Assembly (NCBI GenBank): GCA_043739785.1
Contig: JAYUDN010000006.1
Span: 1 to 50,136, forward strand
Direction of reading: 5' to 3'
Length of the DNA stretch: 50,136 nucleotides
Origin: JAYUDN01 sp043739785
GTDB taxonomy: Bacteria; Patescibacteriota; Gracilibacteria; BD1-5; UBA2023
Each line of letters starts with the position of its first letter. The stretch's first letter is position 1. Positions 42,948 through 50,136 of the stretch are shown here, piece after piece. Below the pieces are notes generated by a model. It made no database searches, had not been told where the DNA came from, and saw only the letters and a list, made by a program, of their open reading frames with translations. Position numbers and translations under genes: made by a program.

Positions 42948-43199
42948 CTAGAGCATTGGTTTGTCCTCTATAAGGCGTATGTTGATACGCGTTGCGGTCT
43001 TAGAGCCAAGAATACGGAGTACGGTACGTATAGAGTCGATGGTCTTGCCTCCACGACCGATAATAATCTTCATATCATCTGGATGAACTCGAAGGGAAAG
43101 AAGGGTTCCGAGTTCATCTTGTTTTTCTTCAATTTCAATAGAATCGGTATGCACCACAAGCGAGGTGATGATAAATCGAAGAAATTCTGAAGCAGTCAT
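42948..43199 (-). CDS. khpA: KH-domain RNA-binding protein (KhpA type)
   Basis: An 83-residue single KH domain: MTASEFLRFIITSLVVHTDS.., LLSLRVHPDDMKIIIGRGGK with the GxxG loop as GRGG, and TIDSIRTVLRIL. This is the usual length for KhpA/YlqC, a small RNA chaperone. It is downstream of rpsP, the standard position for this gene in many bacteria. No TGA codons. ATG 43199 is preferred over upstream alternatives, which would add unrelated residues. Confidence 0.9.
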   Translation of the reverse strand: MTASEFLRFIITSLVVHTDSIEIEEKQDELGTLLSLRVHPDDMKIIIGRGGKTIDSIRTVLRILGSKTATRINIRLIEDKPML

Positions 43200-43315
43200 A
43201 ATAAAGGAGTTACAGGATAGGATTTTATTATTGAGCTTATTTATGAAACCATTCGAGGGAACTTTGGTATACAGAGCAAGTCTCGATAGCATGAGGGGAG
43301 GCAAGGTAAAAGAGC

Positions 43316-43345
43316 GAAAACCCCCGAAATATCGAGGGGATGAGT
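43316..43345 (-). terminator. Possible attenuator or terminator after rpsP
   Basis: CCCC-TCGATATTTCG-GGGG followed by TTTT on the minus strand, directly after the rpsP stop. The stem is short and khpA lies beyond it, so it may be only partly effective. Confidence 0.45.
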
Positions 43346-43573
43346 TTACTTATTTTTTGCTACAATTCGAGCGAGGGTATCTGAGTATTGAGCGCCATTC
43401 TTGATATGAAGATTCGCTTCTTCCATATCGAGAACAAGGGCCTTACTATGTGGATCATACGAACCAAGGACTTTGATAAATCCATGCTTCGCTGACTGAC
43501 GGTGTTCAGTAAGAACAACTCGGAACTTAGCGACGTGTTTGCGACCGACACGAGAAAGGCGAATTTTTAACAT
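43346..43573 (-). CDS. rpsP: Ribosomal protein bS16
   Basis: 75 residues: MLKIRLSRVGRKHVAKFRVV, LGSYDPHSKALVL and NGAQYSDTLARIV match S16, a small-subunit assembly protein, at its normal length without extension. No TGA codons. It lies between tRNA-Leu and khpA. Confidence 0.95.
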   Translation of the reverse strand: MLKIRLSRVGRKHVAKFRVVLTEHRQSAKHGFIKVLGSYDPHSKALVLDMEEANLHIKNGAQYSDTLARIVAKNK

Positions 43574-43641
43574 AAGAGAGAAAGGTAGAAGATAAGGATT
43601 TTTATATTATTAATTATTCATTCATCATTATTCATTTTTTT

Positions 43642-43725
43642 TGGTGCCCAAGACGGGACTCGAACCCGTATCCCGTAAGGGAGAGGATTTTAAGTCCTCC
43701 GTGTATACCATTCCACCACCTGGGC
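43642..43725 (-). tRNA. tRNA-Leu (anticodon TAA)
   Basis: An 84-nt class-II tRNA: acceptor GCCCAGG, anticodon arm GAGGA-CTTAAAA-TCCTC, a variable arm CCCTTACGGG, T-arm ACGGGTTCGAGTCCCGT and encoded CCA. Confidence 0.95.
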
Positions 43726-43793
43726 AGGCAAAACGAAGTTTTACAGGTGGAAATTTAGAACCTGTAACTTGAAACCTGTAACCGGTAACTTAA

Positions 43794-43991
43794 TTAAAGG
43801 ATACCCTGTTTCTTGAGGGTCTTGATAGCCTTTGCAGAGAGTCGAAGTCGGATCGTAAGACCAGAGATCGGATCTTTGATATTTCTCCAGAAGAGATTTA
43901 CAAAAAACTTTCGCTTAGTATGGCGGCAAGAGTGGGAAACATTATTTCCGACGGAGGTTCTTTTTCCAGTGAGCTGGCAGGTACGTGACAT
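43794..43991 (-). CDS. rpmB: Ribosomal protein bL28
   Basis: 65 residues: MSRTCQLTGKRTSVGNNVSH, RKFFVNLFW and LSAKAIKTLKKQGIL fit L28 of the large subunit. It is slightly short but complete. There are no TGA codons. It sits between rpsJ and tRNA-Leu, outside the usual rpmB-rpmG context. Confidence 0.92.
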   Translation of the reverse strand: MSRTCQLTGKRTSVGNNVSHSCRHTKRKFFVNLFWRNIKDPISGLTIRLRLSAKAIKTLKKQGIL

Positions 43992-44095
43992 AGTATAATG
44001 AGTTTAATAGTTTTTTAGTTTAATAGTTTTTTAGAGATTAGTTTGTTTGTCAGTATTTCTACTATACCAATAAACCAATATACAAATAAACCTTT

Positions 44096-44434
44096 TTACA
44101 TGACCTTGATTTCGACTCCCACTCCAGAAGGGATATTGATGGACTGGAGGAGTTCGAGCGTCTTTGGGGTTGGATCAACCACATCGAGAAGACGCTTATG
44201 ACGACGGATTTCGAATTGTTCACGTGCATTCTTATTGACGAACGTCGAACGATTGAGGGTGATTTTCTCTATCTTAGTCGGGAGCGGAACAGGACCGATT
44301 ACGATAGCTCCACTATCTTTCACCGTCATGACGATTTTTGAAACTGCTTCATCCACGAGTTTGTGCTCAAAAGCTTTGATCGTAATACGGATTTTCTGAC
44401 TCGCTGCTGGAGCTTGAGCTTTTTTGGCAACCAT
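44096..44434 (-). CDS. rpsJ: Ribosomal protein uS10
   Basis: 112 residues. After an Ala/Lys-rich start (MVAKKAQAPAAS) come KIRITIKAFEHKLVDEAVSK, GPVPLPTKIEKITLNRSTFV and REQFEIRRHKRLLDVVDPTP, the S10/NusE core. ATG 44434 is chosen because further upstream residues are not conserved. It follows tuf, as in the ancestral S10 operon, but rplC does not follow, so the operon has been rearranged. No TGA codons. Confidence 0.95.
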   Translation of the reverse strand: MVAKKAQAPAASQKIRITIKAFEHKLVDEAVSKIVMTVKDSGAIVIGPVPLPTKIEKITLNRSTFVNKNAREQFEIRRHKRLLDVVDPTPKTLELLQSINIPSGVGVEIKVM

Positions 44435-44509
44435 GGATTTTAAAGAAAAGGATAAAAGGTTTGTCATTCCCCAGAAGAAACTTCTGAAGAACGGAGAAAA
44501 CTTCTAGGT

Positions 44510-45703
44510 TTAGGCAAGAACCTTAGCAACGACTCCAGAACCAACGGTACGACCACCTTCACGGATAGCGAATCGAAGACCCTGATCCATCGCGATTGGA
44601 GCACCGAGAGTGATCGTCATTTTGATGTTATCTCCAGGCATCACCATTTCGACTCCAGCTGGAAGCTCGATAGAACCAGTGACATCAGTCGTTCTGAAGT
44701 AGAACTGTGGCTTGTACCCCTGGAAGAATGGAGTATGTCGTCCTCCTTCATCTTTTGTAAGGACGTAGACTTCGGCATCGAACTTGGTATGAGGCTTGAT
44801 AGATCCTGGCTTTGCAAGAACTTGTCCTCGCTCAACATCAGTTCGCTCAATACCTCGAAGGAGAAGTCCAGCGTTGTCTCCAGCTTGACCTTGGTCAAGG
44901 AGTTTGTGGAACATTTCGATACCAGTAACGGTAGTCGTCTGAGTATCTCTGATACCGAGGATTTCGATCGTGTCTCCAACCTTGATAACACCTTGTTCGA
45001 TTTTTCCAGTAACTACAGTACCTCGACCCTTGATAGAGAAGACGTCTTCAACTGGCATAAGGAATGGCTTATCGAGTTCTCGCTTAGGAACTGGAACGTA
45101 TGCTTCGATAGCATCGAAGAGCTCGATAACAGTCTTCGCACCATACGCCTTGTCCATATCTTCTGGATTTTCAAGAGCCACGAGTCCTGATCCACGAATA
45201 ACTGGAAGATCATCTCCTGGGTATTCGTACTTCGTAAGAAGTTCACGGATTTCCATTTCGACGAGATCAAGCATTTCTGCATCATCAACCATATCACACT
45301 TATTCATCCATACAACCATATAAGGAACTCCAACCTGGCGACCAAGAAGGATATGCTCTCGAGTCTGGGCCATAGGTCCGTCAGTCGCTGCCACCACGAG
45401 GATAGCCGCATCCATCTGAGCCGCACCAGTAATCATATTTTTGACGTAGTCAGCATGTCCTGGACAGTCAACGTGAGCATAGTGACGAGTCGCAGTCTGG
45501 TACTCTACGTGAGCCGTATTGATAGTAATACCTCGAGCCTTTTCCTCAGGAGCGGCATCAATCTTATCAAAAGCAGTTACCTCTCCTCCGTACTTTTTCG
45601 CAAGAACGATAGAAAATGCAGCAGTAGAAGTTGTCTTTCCGTGATCGACGTGTCCGATCGTACCAATATTTAAATGTGGTTTTGATCTATCGTAGGTAGC
45701 CAT
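44510..45703 (-). CDS. tuf: Elongation factor Tu
   Basis: 397 residues: G1 GHVDHGKTT, G3 DCPGHADYVKNMITGAAQMD, G4 NKCD, and domains II and III intact (ESIKGRGTVVTGKIEQG-like region, HTKFDAEVYVL, RTTDVTGSIELPAGVEMVMPGDN, AIREGGRTVGSGVVAKVLA). It delivers aminoacyl-tRNA to the ribosome. Every Gly uses a GGN codon; there is no TGA in the gene, in contrast to most neighbours. It is followed by rpsJ. Confidence 0.98.
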   Translation of the reverse strand: MATYDRSKPHLNIGTIGHVDHGKTTSTAAFSIVLAKKYGGEVTAFDKIDAAPEEKARGITINTAHVEYQTATRHYAHVDCPGHADYVKNMITGAAQMDAAILVVAATDGPMAQTREHILLGRQVGVPYMVVWMNKCDMVDDAEMLDLVEMEIRELLTKYEYPGDDLPVIRGSGLVALENPEDMDKAYGAKTVIELFDAIEAYVPVPKRELDKPFLMPVEDVFSIKGRGTVVTGKIEQGVIKVGDTIEILGIRDTQTTTVTGIEMFHKLLDQGQAGDNAGLLLRGIERTDVERGQVLAKPGSIKPHTKFDAEVYVLTKDEGGRHTPFFQGYKPQFYFRTTDVTGSIELPAGVEMVMPGDNIKMTITLGAPIAMDQGLRFAIREGGRTVGSGVVAKVLA

Positions 45704-45770
45704 AATAGAGAAATAATAAAAAATAAAAGCCTAGAGATTGTATGGAAAAATCAGAAAAATCAAATGAATT

Positions 45771-45857
45771 TTACTTCTTTGTTTTCTTCATCTTCTTATT
45801 AATGCGGTCGACCGCTTTTCGAAGTTTCTTGTGTGCGTAGGTAGTAAGACGTGGCAT
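45771..45857 (-). CDS. Very small basic protein, 28 residues
   Basis: ATG 45857 to TAA 45771 encodes MPRLTTYAHKKLRKAVDRIN followed by KKMKKTKK. It begins 3 bases after the stop of the 70-residue gene and is strongly basic, as ribosomal or RNA-binding peptides are. I do not recognise it. The tight spacing and the translation-gene neighbourhood are the support. Confidence 0.5.
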   Translation of the reverse strand: MPRLTTYAHKKLRKAVDRINKKMKKTKK

Positions 45858-45860
45858 AGA

Positions 45861-46073
45861 TTATATCTTGTTAAGATTTATAGCAAATTTCTTCAATTTT
45901 GCAAGAACGATCACCTTAGCATTCGTAAGCCAAGCCGTCTGTCCCTCGAAAGCGATACGCTCTTCGAGTTTCTTGTAGTGTTTGATGGCATTTTGGATCT
46001 TTCGTCCTGAGTAGACCCCCTTTTGTCGAACGGAGTACACTCAAGAATGTGGGCGTTTATTGCGGAGTCACAT
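45861..46073 (-). CDS. Small basic protein, 70 residues, possibly ribosome-related
   Basis: ATG 46073 (MGLRNKRPHSGVYSVRQKGV.., second codon TGA) to TAA 45861. It is rich in Lys and Arg and helical (AIKHYKKLEERIAF). It has two TGA codons as Gly. It lies upstream of tuf, downstream of tRNA-Ala, and is followed after 3 bases by the 28-residue gene. The family is not recognised. Its context suggests a ribosome-associated protein. Confidence 0.65.
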
Positions 46074-46145
46074 AAATCAAATGAGTTAAAAGTTACATGT
46101 TGCAAGTTACATGTAGGAAACTTCAGGCTGAAGGAATAAACCAAC

Positions 46146-46176
46146 AACTTGAAACTTGAAACTTGAAACTTGAAAC
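46146..46176. repeat. Heptamer tandem repeat (ACTTGAA)n
   Basis: Four copies of AACTTGA in tandem just downstream of tRNA-Ala. AGTTACATGT occurs twice nearby (46089-46112). Confidence 0.75.
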
Positions 46177-46182
46177 CGTCTA

Positions 46183-46259
46183 TGGTGGAGCCTAAGGGAG
46201 TCGAACCCTTGACCTCCTGCGTGCAAAACAGGCGCTCTAGCCAACTGAGCTAAGGCCCC
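46183..46259 (-). tRNA. tRNA-Ala (anticodon TGC)
   Basis: A 77-nt cloverleaf: acceptor GGGGCCT / AGGCTCC, anticodon arm CCTGT-TTTGCAC-GCAGG, T-arm AAGGGTTCGACTCCCTT and encoded CCA. Confidence 0.95.
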
Positions 46260-46336
46260 AAGTAAATGAAGAATTAAAAATTAACAATTAAGAATACTTG
46301 GGGTATTAATAATTATTCATTATTCATTTTTAATTG

Positions 46337-46354
46337 TTTTGCTTTCGCAAAACG
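46337..46354. terminator. Hairpin between tRNA-Asp and tRNA-Ala
   Basis: GTTTTGC-TTTC-GCAAAAC, a 7-bp perfect stem just after tRNA-Asp on the minus strand. It may be a processing signal or a terminator. Confidence 0.4.
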
Positions 46355-46357
46355 AAG

Positions 46358-46434
46358 TGGCGGTGCTGACGAGACTCGAACTCGCGACCTCTGCCGTGAC
46401 AGGGCAGCGCTCTAACCAACTGAGCTACAGCACC
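46358..46434 (-). tRNA. tRNA-Asp (anticodon GTC)
   Basis: A 77-nt cloverleaf: acceptor GGTGCTG / CAGCACC, anticodon arm CTGCC-CTGTCAC-GGCAG, T-arm GCGAGTTCGAGTCTCGT and encoded CCA. Confidence 0.95.
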
Positions 46435-46447
46435 AGATAAGTCAGCA

Positions 46448-46603
46448 GTGGACGATTCTCCAGTAACAGAAGTACTGAAACCAAGAAAAGTCACTGTCTC
46501 GTATCCAAACGAGAAGGTTATCCTCTATGGAACGCGAGCGCGAGTATATGGACGTTTGACGAAAAATCAAATCAATTTTTGAGAAAATATGCCGTGGCAC
46601 TAG
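46448..46603 (+). CDS. Possible short protein or gene remnant convergent to ftsX
   Basis: From GTG 46448 a frame with TGA as Gly reads VDDSPVTEVLKPRKVTVSYP, then EKVILYGTRARVYGRLTK and ends NMPWH at TAG 46601, overlapping the ftsX stop. It reads like the C-terminal beta-rich end of a secreted protein. The frame stays open leftwards through the antisense of tRNA-Asp, so it may be a remnant whose 5' part was replaced. Low confidence. Confidence 0.3.
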
Positions 46604-47523
46604 GAAGCCATTTTTTGCGTATATCGCTTCGCGGCAATATATCCCGAAATGAGACCAATAATAAAAAATGTGATCATCTCTACCCATGAGAATTGTATGA
46701 TATAGGTCAAGAACTCTGAGACGAAGCGATCCAGGTTTTGTCAGACAAAGATACGCTCGAGAAATGATCCTGAGAAAAGTGAATAGGTCGTCGCTATAGC
46801 AAGAAGCGAAGCCAGCGTAGAATATATCCCTGCTTGGACGACAAAAGGTCCATAGAGGAAGTAGTTGTCCCCTCCTACGAGTTCGATAATACGGATCTCA
46901 TCACTATGAAAGAAGATAAAGTTTCCGATGATCAAGTACATGATCACCCCGACGGTTAGACAGAAGAGAAGAACCAGTGCCCATACAGAAAACTGTACGG
47001 ACTGAAGAAATGAGACAATAGAATGGATACGCTCATACTGCGCGGTATACGAATTGAGCTTTCTATCAAGCTTCTCCTTATCATACTCGATAATATCCTG
47101 GAATCCTGCAATCATCGTATTGAACCGTTCATAGTCATTGATCGAAATATTCTCAATCTGGAGGGTATCGGGAAGTGGATTATCAGACTCATCCTGGATA
47201 ATGAGAGCGAGCTCTGGATCTCGATCTCTGAGTATTTCGAGGGCTCCCGAAGCGGAAGTATACTTCCACACAATACCGGAGAATGAAGCCGTAATCTGGT
47301 CAGTCAGATTCACTACCCGGAGGTTTTCACTCGTATAGCCACTCTTGAGATTGAGGGTGATACTAATACGTTTATTGATCGTCTCGATAAAGTAATTCGT
47401 CCCATGGATAAGGAAGAAAAATATATTGATAAAAAAAACCAAGAGCGTCAGGACGAGGATAGAAGAGAAAGACAACCAACGATTTCGGAGGATGTTCGAT
47501 AGAGCGTAGGAGAGAATGCGCAT
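46600..47523 (-). CDS. ftsX: Cell division protein FtsX
   Basis: A 307-residue FtsX: cytoplasmic MRILSYALSNILRNRWLSFS, first membrane helix, an extracellular loop (TNYFIETINKRISITLNLKS.., NISINDYERFNTMIAGFQD) and three C-terminal helices with SDEIRIIELVGGDNYFLYGPF, the FtsX hallmark. A TGA at 46741 extends the gene to TAG 46600, adding the last helix and ISGYIAAKRYTQKMAS. With FtsE it forms an ABC-like complex that controls septal peptidoglycan hydrolases. FtsE is not adjacent: the region upstream holds a repeat and a divergent gene. Confidence 0.9.
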
Positions 47524-47530
47524 GGAAGAT

Positions 47531-47568
47531 CAGTTAGCAGTTAGCAGTTAGCAGTTAGCAGTTAGCAG
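47531..47568. repeat. Heptamer tandem repeat (AGCAGTT)n
   Basis: Five copies of CAGTTAG in tandem directly upstream of the ftsX start, between divergent genes. Confidence 0.85.
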
Positions 47569-47608
47569 CGAGTATAGGAAAAATCGATAAAAAAGCGAGA
47601 GAAATTTT

Positions 47609-47637
47609 TTGACAAGGAGAAGAAGAAGATGTAAGAT
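47609..47637 (+). promoter_or_regulatory. Promoter of the 274-residue gene
   Basis: TTGACA, 17 bases, TAAGAT. A GGAG sequence lies about 25 bases before ATG 47667. Confidence 0.6.
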
Positions 47638-47666
47638 AAAGGAGTTAGTCTCACCAATAAAAACCT

Positions 47667-48491
47667 ATGACTACACTAAATCATACTCCGCTCTCTCCAG
47701 AAGAACAAATAAACAGACTTATAGAAACTCTAAAGAATAGTACAATCTTTGAGTTCGAAATTATTGATGCTTTAATTAACTTACTCGAGTCATGATGACA
47801 TAGGTGAGTTGATTGGAGTGGTAAATTAGACCCACCGTATTGATGTTGCCTAGAGGGCGAGAACATAAGCATGGATAAATTCACAGTAGTTGATGGGATA
47901 TGAGCACTACTAGAAAAATCAGAGTTTGATATTACTGAATTAGAAGAGATTCGTACCACGGTAGTTAAAATTAGAAATCGTGAATCACGACAAAAATGAA
48001 TTGCGACTCAAGTCCAAAAAATACTTCAAAAATCTAATATGGTGAGTGGATTGACAACTCATAAACTGGTAGACTCTATAAATTCTGATAATGTAATTTA
48101 TTGAATATTTGGTACAGATGGTAAAGGTCAAGGTCATCACATACAAGCTATAAACTTTAGTATTCCAGAGTTTGAGAAGTGAGAATACGTACGATTCTTG
48201 GATGAACGCAGTTGACTGGATAATTCAGTAATGATCGTTCGATACATAGAACATAGTTCTATGTATTTCAATATACTATTAATAAGTATTTCTGATAATA
48301 GGGTGGATAACCGTACTCAAAGTCACACGAGCGTATTCATCTTAATGCCAAAAGAAGTAAAAAAATCCGAGTTAAAGACATTAACTATAGACGTGACTTG
48401 ATTGAAAGCAGTAGTAACGACAATACTTGAAAGAGAAAAAAGTTCATTACAGTGAGTTGAAAATTCAGTTACAAAATCTTTACTCGTATAA
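47667..48491 (+). CDS. Hypothetical protein, 274 residues, AT-rich gene next to the tRNA-Val elements
   Basis: ATG 47667 to TAA 48489-48491 in one frame with about twelve TGA codons as Gly (MTTLNHTPLSPEEQINRLIE.., SGGHRGVDWSGKLDPPYG, DGKGQGHHIQAINFSIPEFE). It is soluble with no signal peptide. The N-terminal third is helical and the C-terminal half alpha/beta. No family is recognised. The gene is much AT-richer than ftsX, lies between a heptamer repeat and tRNA-tailed elements, and resembles the M14 gene in that placement. Possibly acquired cargo. Confidence 0.75.
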
Positions 48492-48533
48492 AAAATCTTT
48501 CCAATAACTGATGGGTTTTACGGTATATATATT

Positions 48534-48659
48534 ATGGGCGATGTGGGATTCGTTCCTTTCAGTCGCTCTGCTCCTTGCAGGAGACGGTTCGGGTCGAAAA
48601 CCAGATTCAACTGTTTTCTATTTTGCTTCACAAAATTCCCTCTGTTCGAATCCCACATC
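48534..48659 (-). ncRNA. tRNA-Val-tailed element, distal copy
   Basis: On the minus strand the segment begins GATGTGGGATTCG and ends CGAATCCCACATCGCCCAT, where the last part is the tRNA-Val 3' end without CCA. The two ends form a 13-bp perfect inverted repeat (48540-48552 and 48647-48659) around about 95 bases that include CTCCTTGCAGGAG-like pairing. It lies beyond the terminator of the next element. Expression is unknown. Confidence 0.5.
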
Positions 48660-48673
48660 AAATCCAAAATGGA

Positions 48674-48701
48674 AAAATAAAAACCCATCCTTTTCGGATG
48701 A
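48674..48701 (-). terminator. Terminator between the two tRNA-Val-tailed elements
   Basis: CATCC-GAAAA-GGATG followed by GGTTTTTATTTTT on the minus strand, directly after the CCA of the proximal element. The preceding AGAACTCAT matches the corresponding place after the tRNA-Lys element. Confidence 0.75.
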
Positions 48702-48716
48702 GTTCTTGATTTTTCA

Positions 48717-48826
48717 TGGTGGGCGATGTGGGATTCGAGTGCTCTCCGCCGCACTCGGCTCTCCTCGCTCTCGAAGTGACGTAAGTCACTTCTCGTAAAC
48801 CGCTCGGATTCTCATCACATTCCTCC
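48717..48826 (-). ncRNA. tRNA-Val-tailed hairpin element, proximal copy
   Basis: On the minus strand: GGAATGTGATGAGAATCCGAG, then the hairpin GAAGTGAC-TTAC-GTCACTTC (48773-48792), a purine-rich GAGAGCGAGGAGAG stretch, then ACTCGAATCCCACATCGCCC and ACCA. That end is the T-arm 3' side, acceptor strand and CCA of the adjacent tRNA-Val. It aligns over most of its length with the tRNA-Lys-tailed element at 3320-3437. It is flanked by terminators on both sides. Confidence 0.55.
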
Positions 48827-48839
48827 AAAATCTTGCATT

Positions 48840-48868
48840 AAAAAATCCTCAGATAATGAGGATTTTTG
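48840..48868 (-). terminator. Terminator after tRNA-Val (TAC)
   Basis: AAAAATCCTC and GAGGATTTTT form a 10-bp stem about 10 bases after the CCA of the tRNA on the minus strand. Confidence 0.85.
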
Positions 48869-48876
48869 AATGCAAA

Positions 48877-48953
48877 TGGTGGGCGATGTGGGATTCGAAC
48901 CTACGACCCTCTGCGTGTAAAACAGATGCTCTAACCAACTGAGCTAATCGCCC
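48877..48953 (-). tRNA. tRNA-Val (anticodon TAC)
   Basis: A 77-nt cloverleaf: acceptor GGGCGAT / ATCGCCC, anticodon arm TCTGT-TTTACAC-GCAGA, T-arm GTAGGTTCGAATCCCAC with one A-C mismatch, and encoded CCA. Its 3' end recurs twice downstream. Confidence 0.93.
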
Positions 48954-49051
48954 GAATAGTTCATTCGTTTGTTAGTATATTGGTATGATAGTATATTGAT
49001 AGATAGAAAAAATCCTAAAAACTAAAATACTATAAAACTAAAATACTATAC

Positions 49052-49128
49052 TGGTGGGTCATACTAGATTCGAACTAGTGACCTATTGCATGTCATGCAA
49101 GCGCTCTAACCAACTGAGCTAATGACCC
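49052..49128 (-). tRNA. tRNA-Val (anticodon GAC)
   Basis: A 77-nt cloverleaf: acceptor GGGTCAT / ATGACCC, anticodon loop ATGACAT giving GAC, T-arm ACTAGTTCGAATCTAGT and encoded CCA. The outermost anticodon-stem pair is imperfect and position 32 is A, which is unusual. Confidence 0.88.
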
Positions 49129-49213
49129 GAATAGAATTAACCTTTAGAGATCAGGTTTTACAATAAGAAATATAAATCCTATGTAACCTCTAATTCCTAA
49201 AATCTAAAAACTA

Positions 49214-49288
49214 TGGTACCCGGGGGGGGAATTGAACCCACGACCTTAAGCTTAGAAGGCTTCTGCTCTTCCACTGAGCTACCCGGGC
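49214..49288 (-). tRNA. tRNA-Arg (anticodon TCT)
   Basis: A 75-nt cloverleaf: acceptor GCCCGGG / CCCGGGT region, anticodon arm GAAGC-CTTCTAA-GCTTA, T-arm GTGGGTTCAATTCCCCC with one mismatch, and encoded CCA. Confidence 0.9.
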
Positions 49289-49417
49289 AAAGAAAATTAA
49301 TAATTAAAAATTAATAATAAAGACCTGGCGAGTGAAGAAAAACAGAATGATTCAAGTGTGTATTTCTACAAGAATTCGTTCTTCAATAATTCGTAATTGA
49401 TTTCATTTTTCTTACTG

Positions 49418-49532
<115 letters not shown>

Positions 49533-49759
49533 ACGCTAAGAAAAATGAATCACTCTACACAAACGAGCGAACAGAAAAATAAGTGAGAACAAATACGCAA
49601 GTTGCAGGTTTAAAGTTGCAAGTTACATGTTATAATTAAATTAAATTTTTTGGGTAGAAACACTGCAACCATTTTTAAGTAGAACTTAAAAACTTATGTT
49701 CGTTTCCATCATAGAATATGACGTTCATACCAACAACTTTTGATCCATTAGAACAAAAA
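49533..49759. other. 23S-5S spacer
   Basis: Contains TTTTTAAGT-AGA-ACTTAAAAA (about 49673-49693), a perfect 9-bp hairpin likely used in rRNA processing, and AAGTTGCAAGTTACATGT-type heptad sequence. No tRNA is present in this spacer. Confidence 0.6.

Positions 49760-50136
<377 letters not shown>

Noticed and set aside
1..48500. UGA read as tryptophan (code 4) instead of glycine
   Set aside because: TGA codons fall at conserved Gly positions in GDH, ALDH, GyrA and others, while conserved Trp positions use TGG.
48534..48826. tmRNA gene
   Set aside because: A tRNA-like end and a GGATTCG-type start are suggestive, but the segments are too short, lack an Ala acceptor G3-U70 pair and have no tag frame.

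Overview
The window reads as bacterial DNA that uses genetic code 25, in which UGA means glycine. With UGA as stop, most genes here look broken into pieces. With UGA as Gly, the pieces join in one frame, and the TGA codons fall on invariant glycines: the GGGKGG and QGxGN motifs of glutamate dehydrogenase, FTGS of an aldehyde dehydrogenase, the QRRGGKG GyrA box, and WNFTKF-proximal Gly of glutathione peroxidase. UAA and UAG still terminate. This code is known from Candidatus Gracilibacteria (BD1-5) and Absconditabacteria (SR1) in the Patescibacteria/CPR; the sequence does not let me choose between them. All coordinates below assume code 25, and many genes are much longer than a standard-code caller would report.

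Layout. 1-2.2 kb: end of a secreted protein (+). 2.4-3.6 kb: an AT-rich M14 carboxypeptidase gene next to tRNA-Lys and a tRNA-tailed repeat element. 3.9-11.0 kb: one 2387-residue secreted DUF11-repeat protein that carries an LPQTG motif and a sortase domain at its C-terminus. 11.2-16.1 kb: a putrescine/glutamate catabolism cluster (aldehyde dehydrogenase, membrane protein, putrescine aminotransferase, glutamate dehydrogenase). 16.1-17.4 kb: two unknown genes, one with a frameshift at an A7 run. 17.5-23.1 kb: ABC-F ATPase, MarC, DUF817, GIY-YIG, SDR and glutathione peroxidase genes. 23.1-30.1 kb: two cell-surface proteins with DUF5011/Ig-like repeats and a shared C-terminal domain, plus SOUL and membrane-protein genes that each need a one-base frame correction. 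30.2-34.5 kb: aspS with small genes and a GNAT-DUF4440 fusion. 34.9-39.4 kb: a secreted beta-propeller protein and an RlpA-Ig-CAP fusion. 39.3-47.5 kb: gyrA, two TrbC/VirB2-like pilin genes, khpA, rpsP, rpmB, rpsJ, tuf, tRNAs and ftsX. 47.6-50.1 kb: an AT-rich unknown gene, two further tRNA-tailed elements, tRNA-Val (twice), tRNA-Arg, 5S rRNA and the 3' end of 23S rRNA.

How it fits together. The window is dominated by envelope biology: very large secreted adhesin-like proteins, a sortase, RlpA/CAP and beta-propeller proteins, and pilin-like proteins. This is what one expects of a small host-attached CPR cell. The catabolic cluster would feed putrescine nitrogen into glutamate and release it as ammonium. 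The most unusual items are the sortase fused in cis to its own LPQTG substrate, and the short hairpin elements downstream of tRNA-Lys and tRNA-Val that each end in a copy of the adjacent tRNA's 3' end including CCA.
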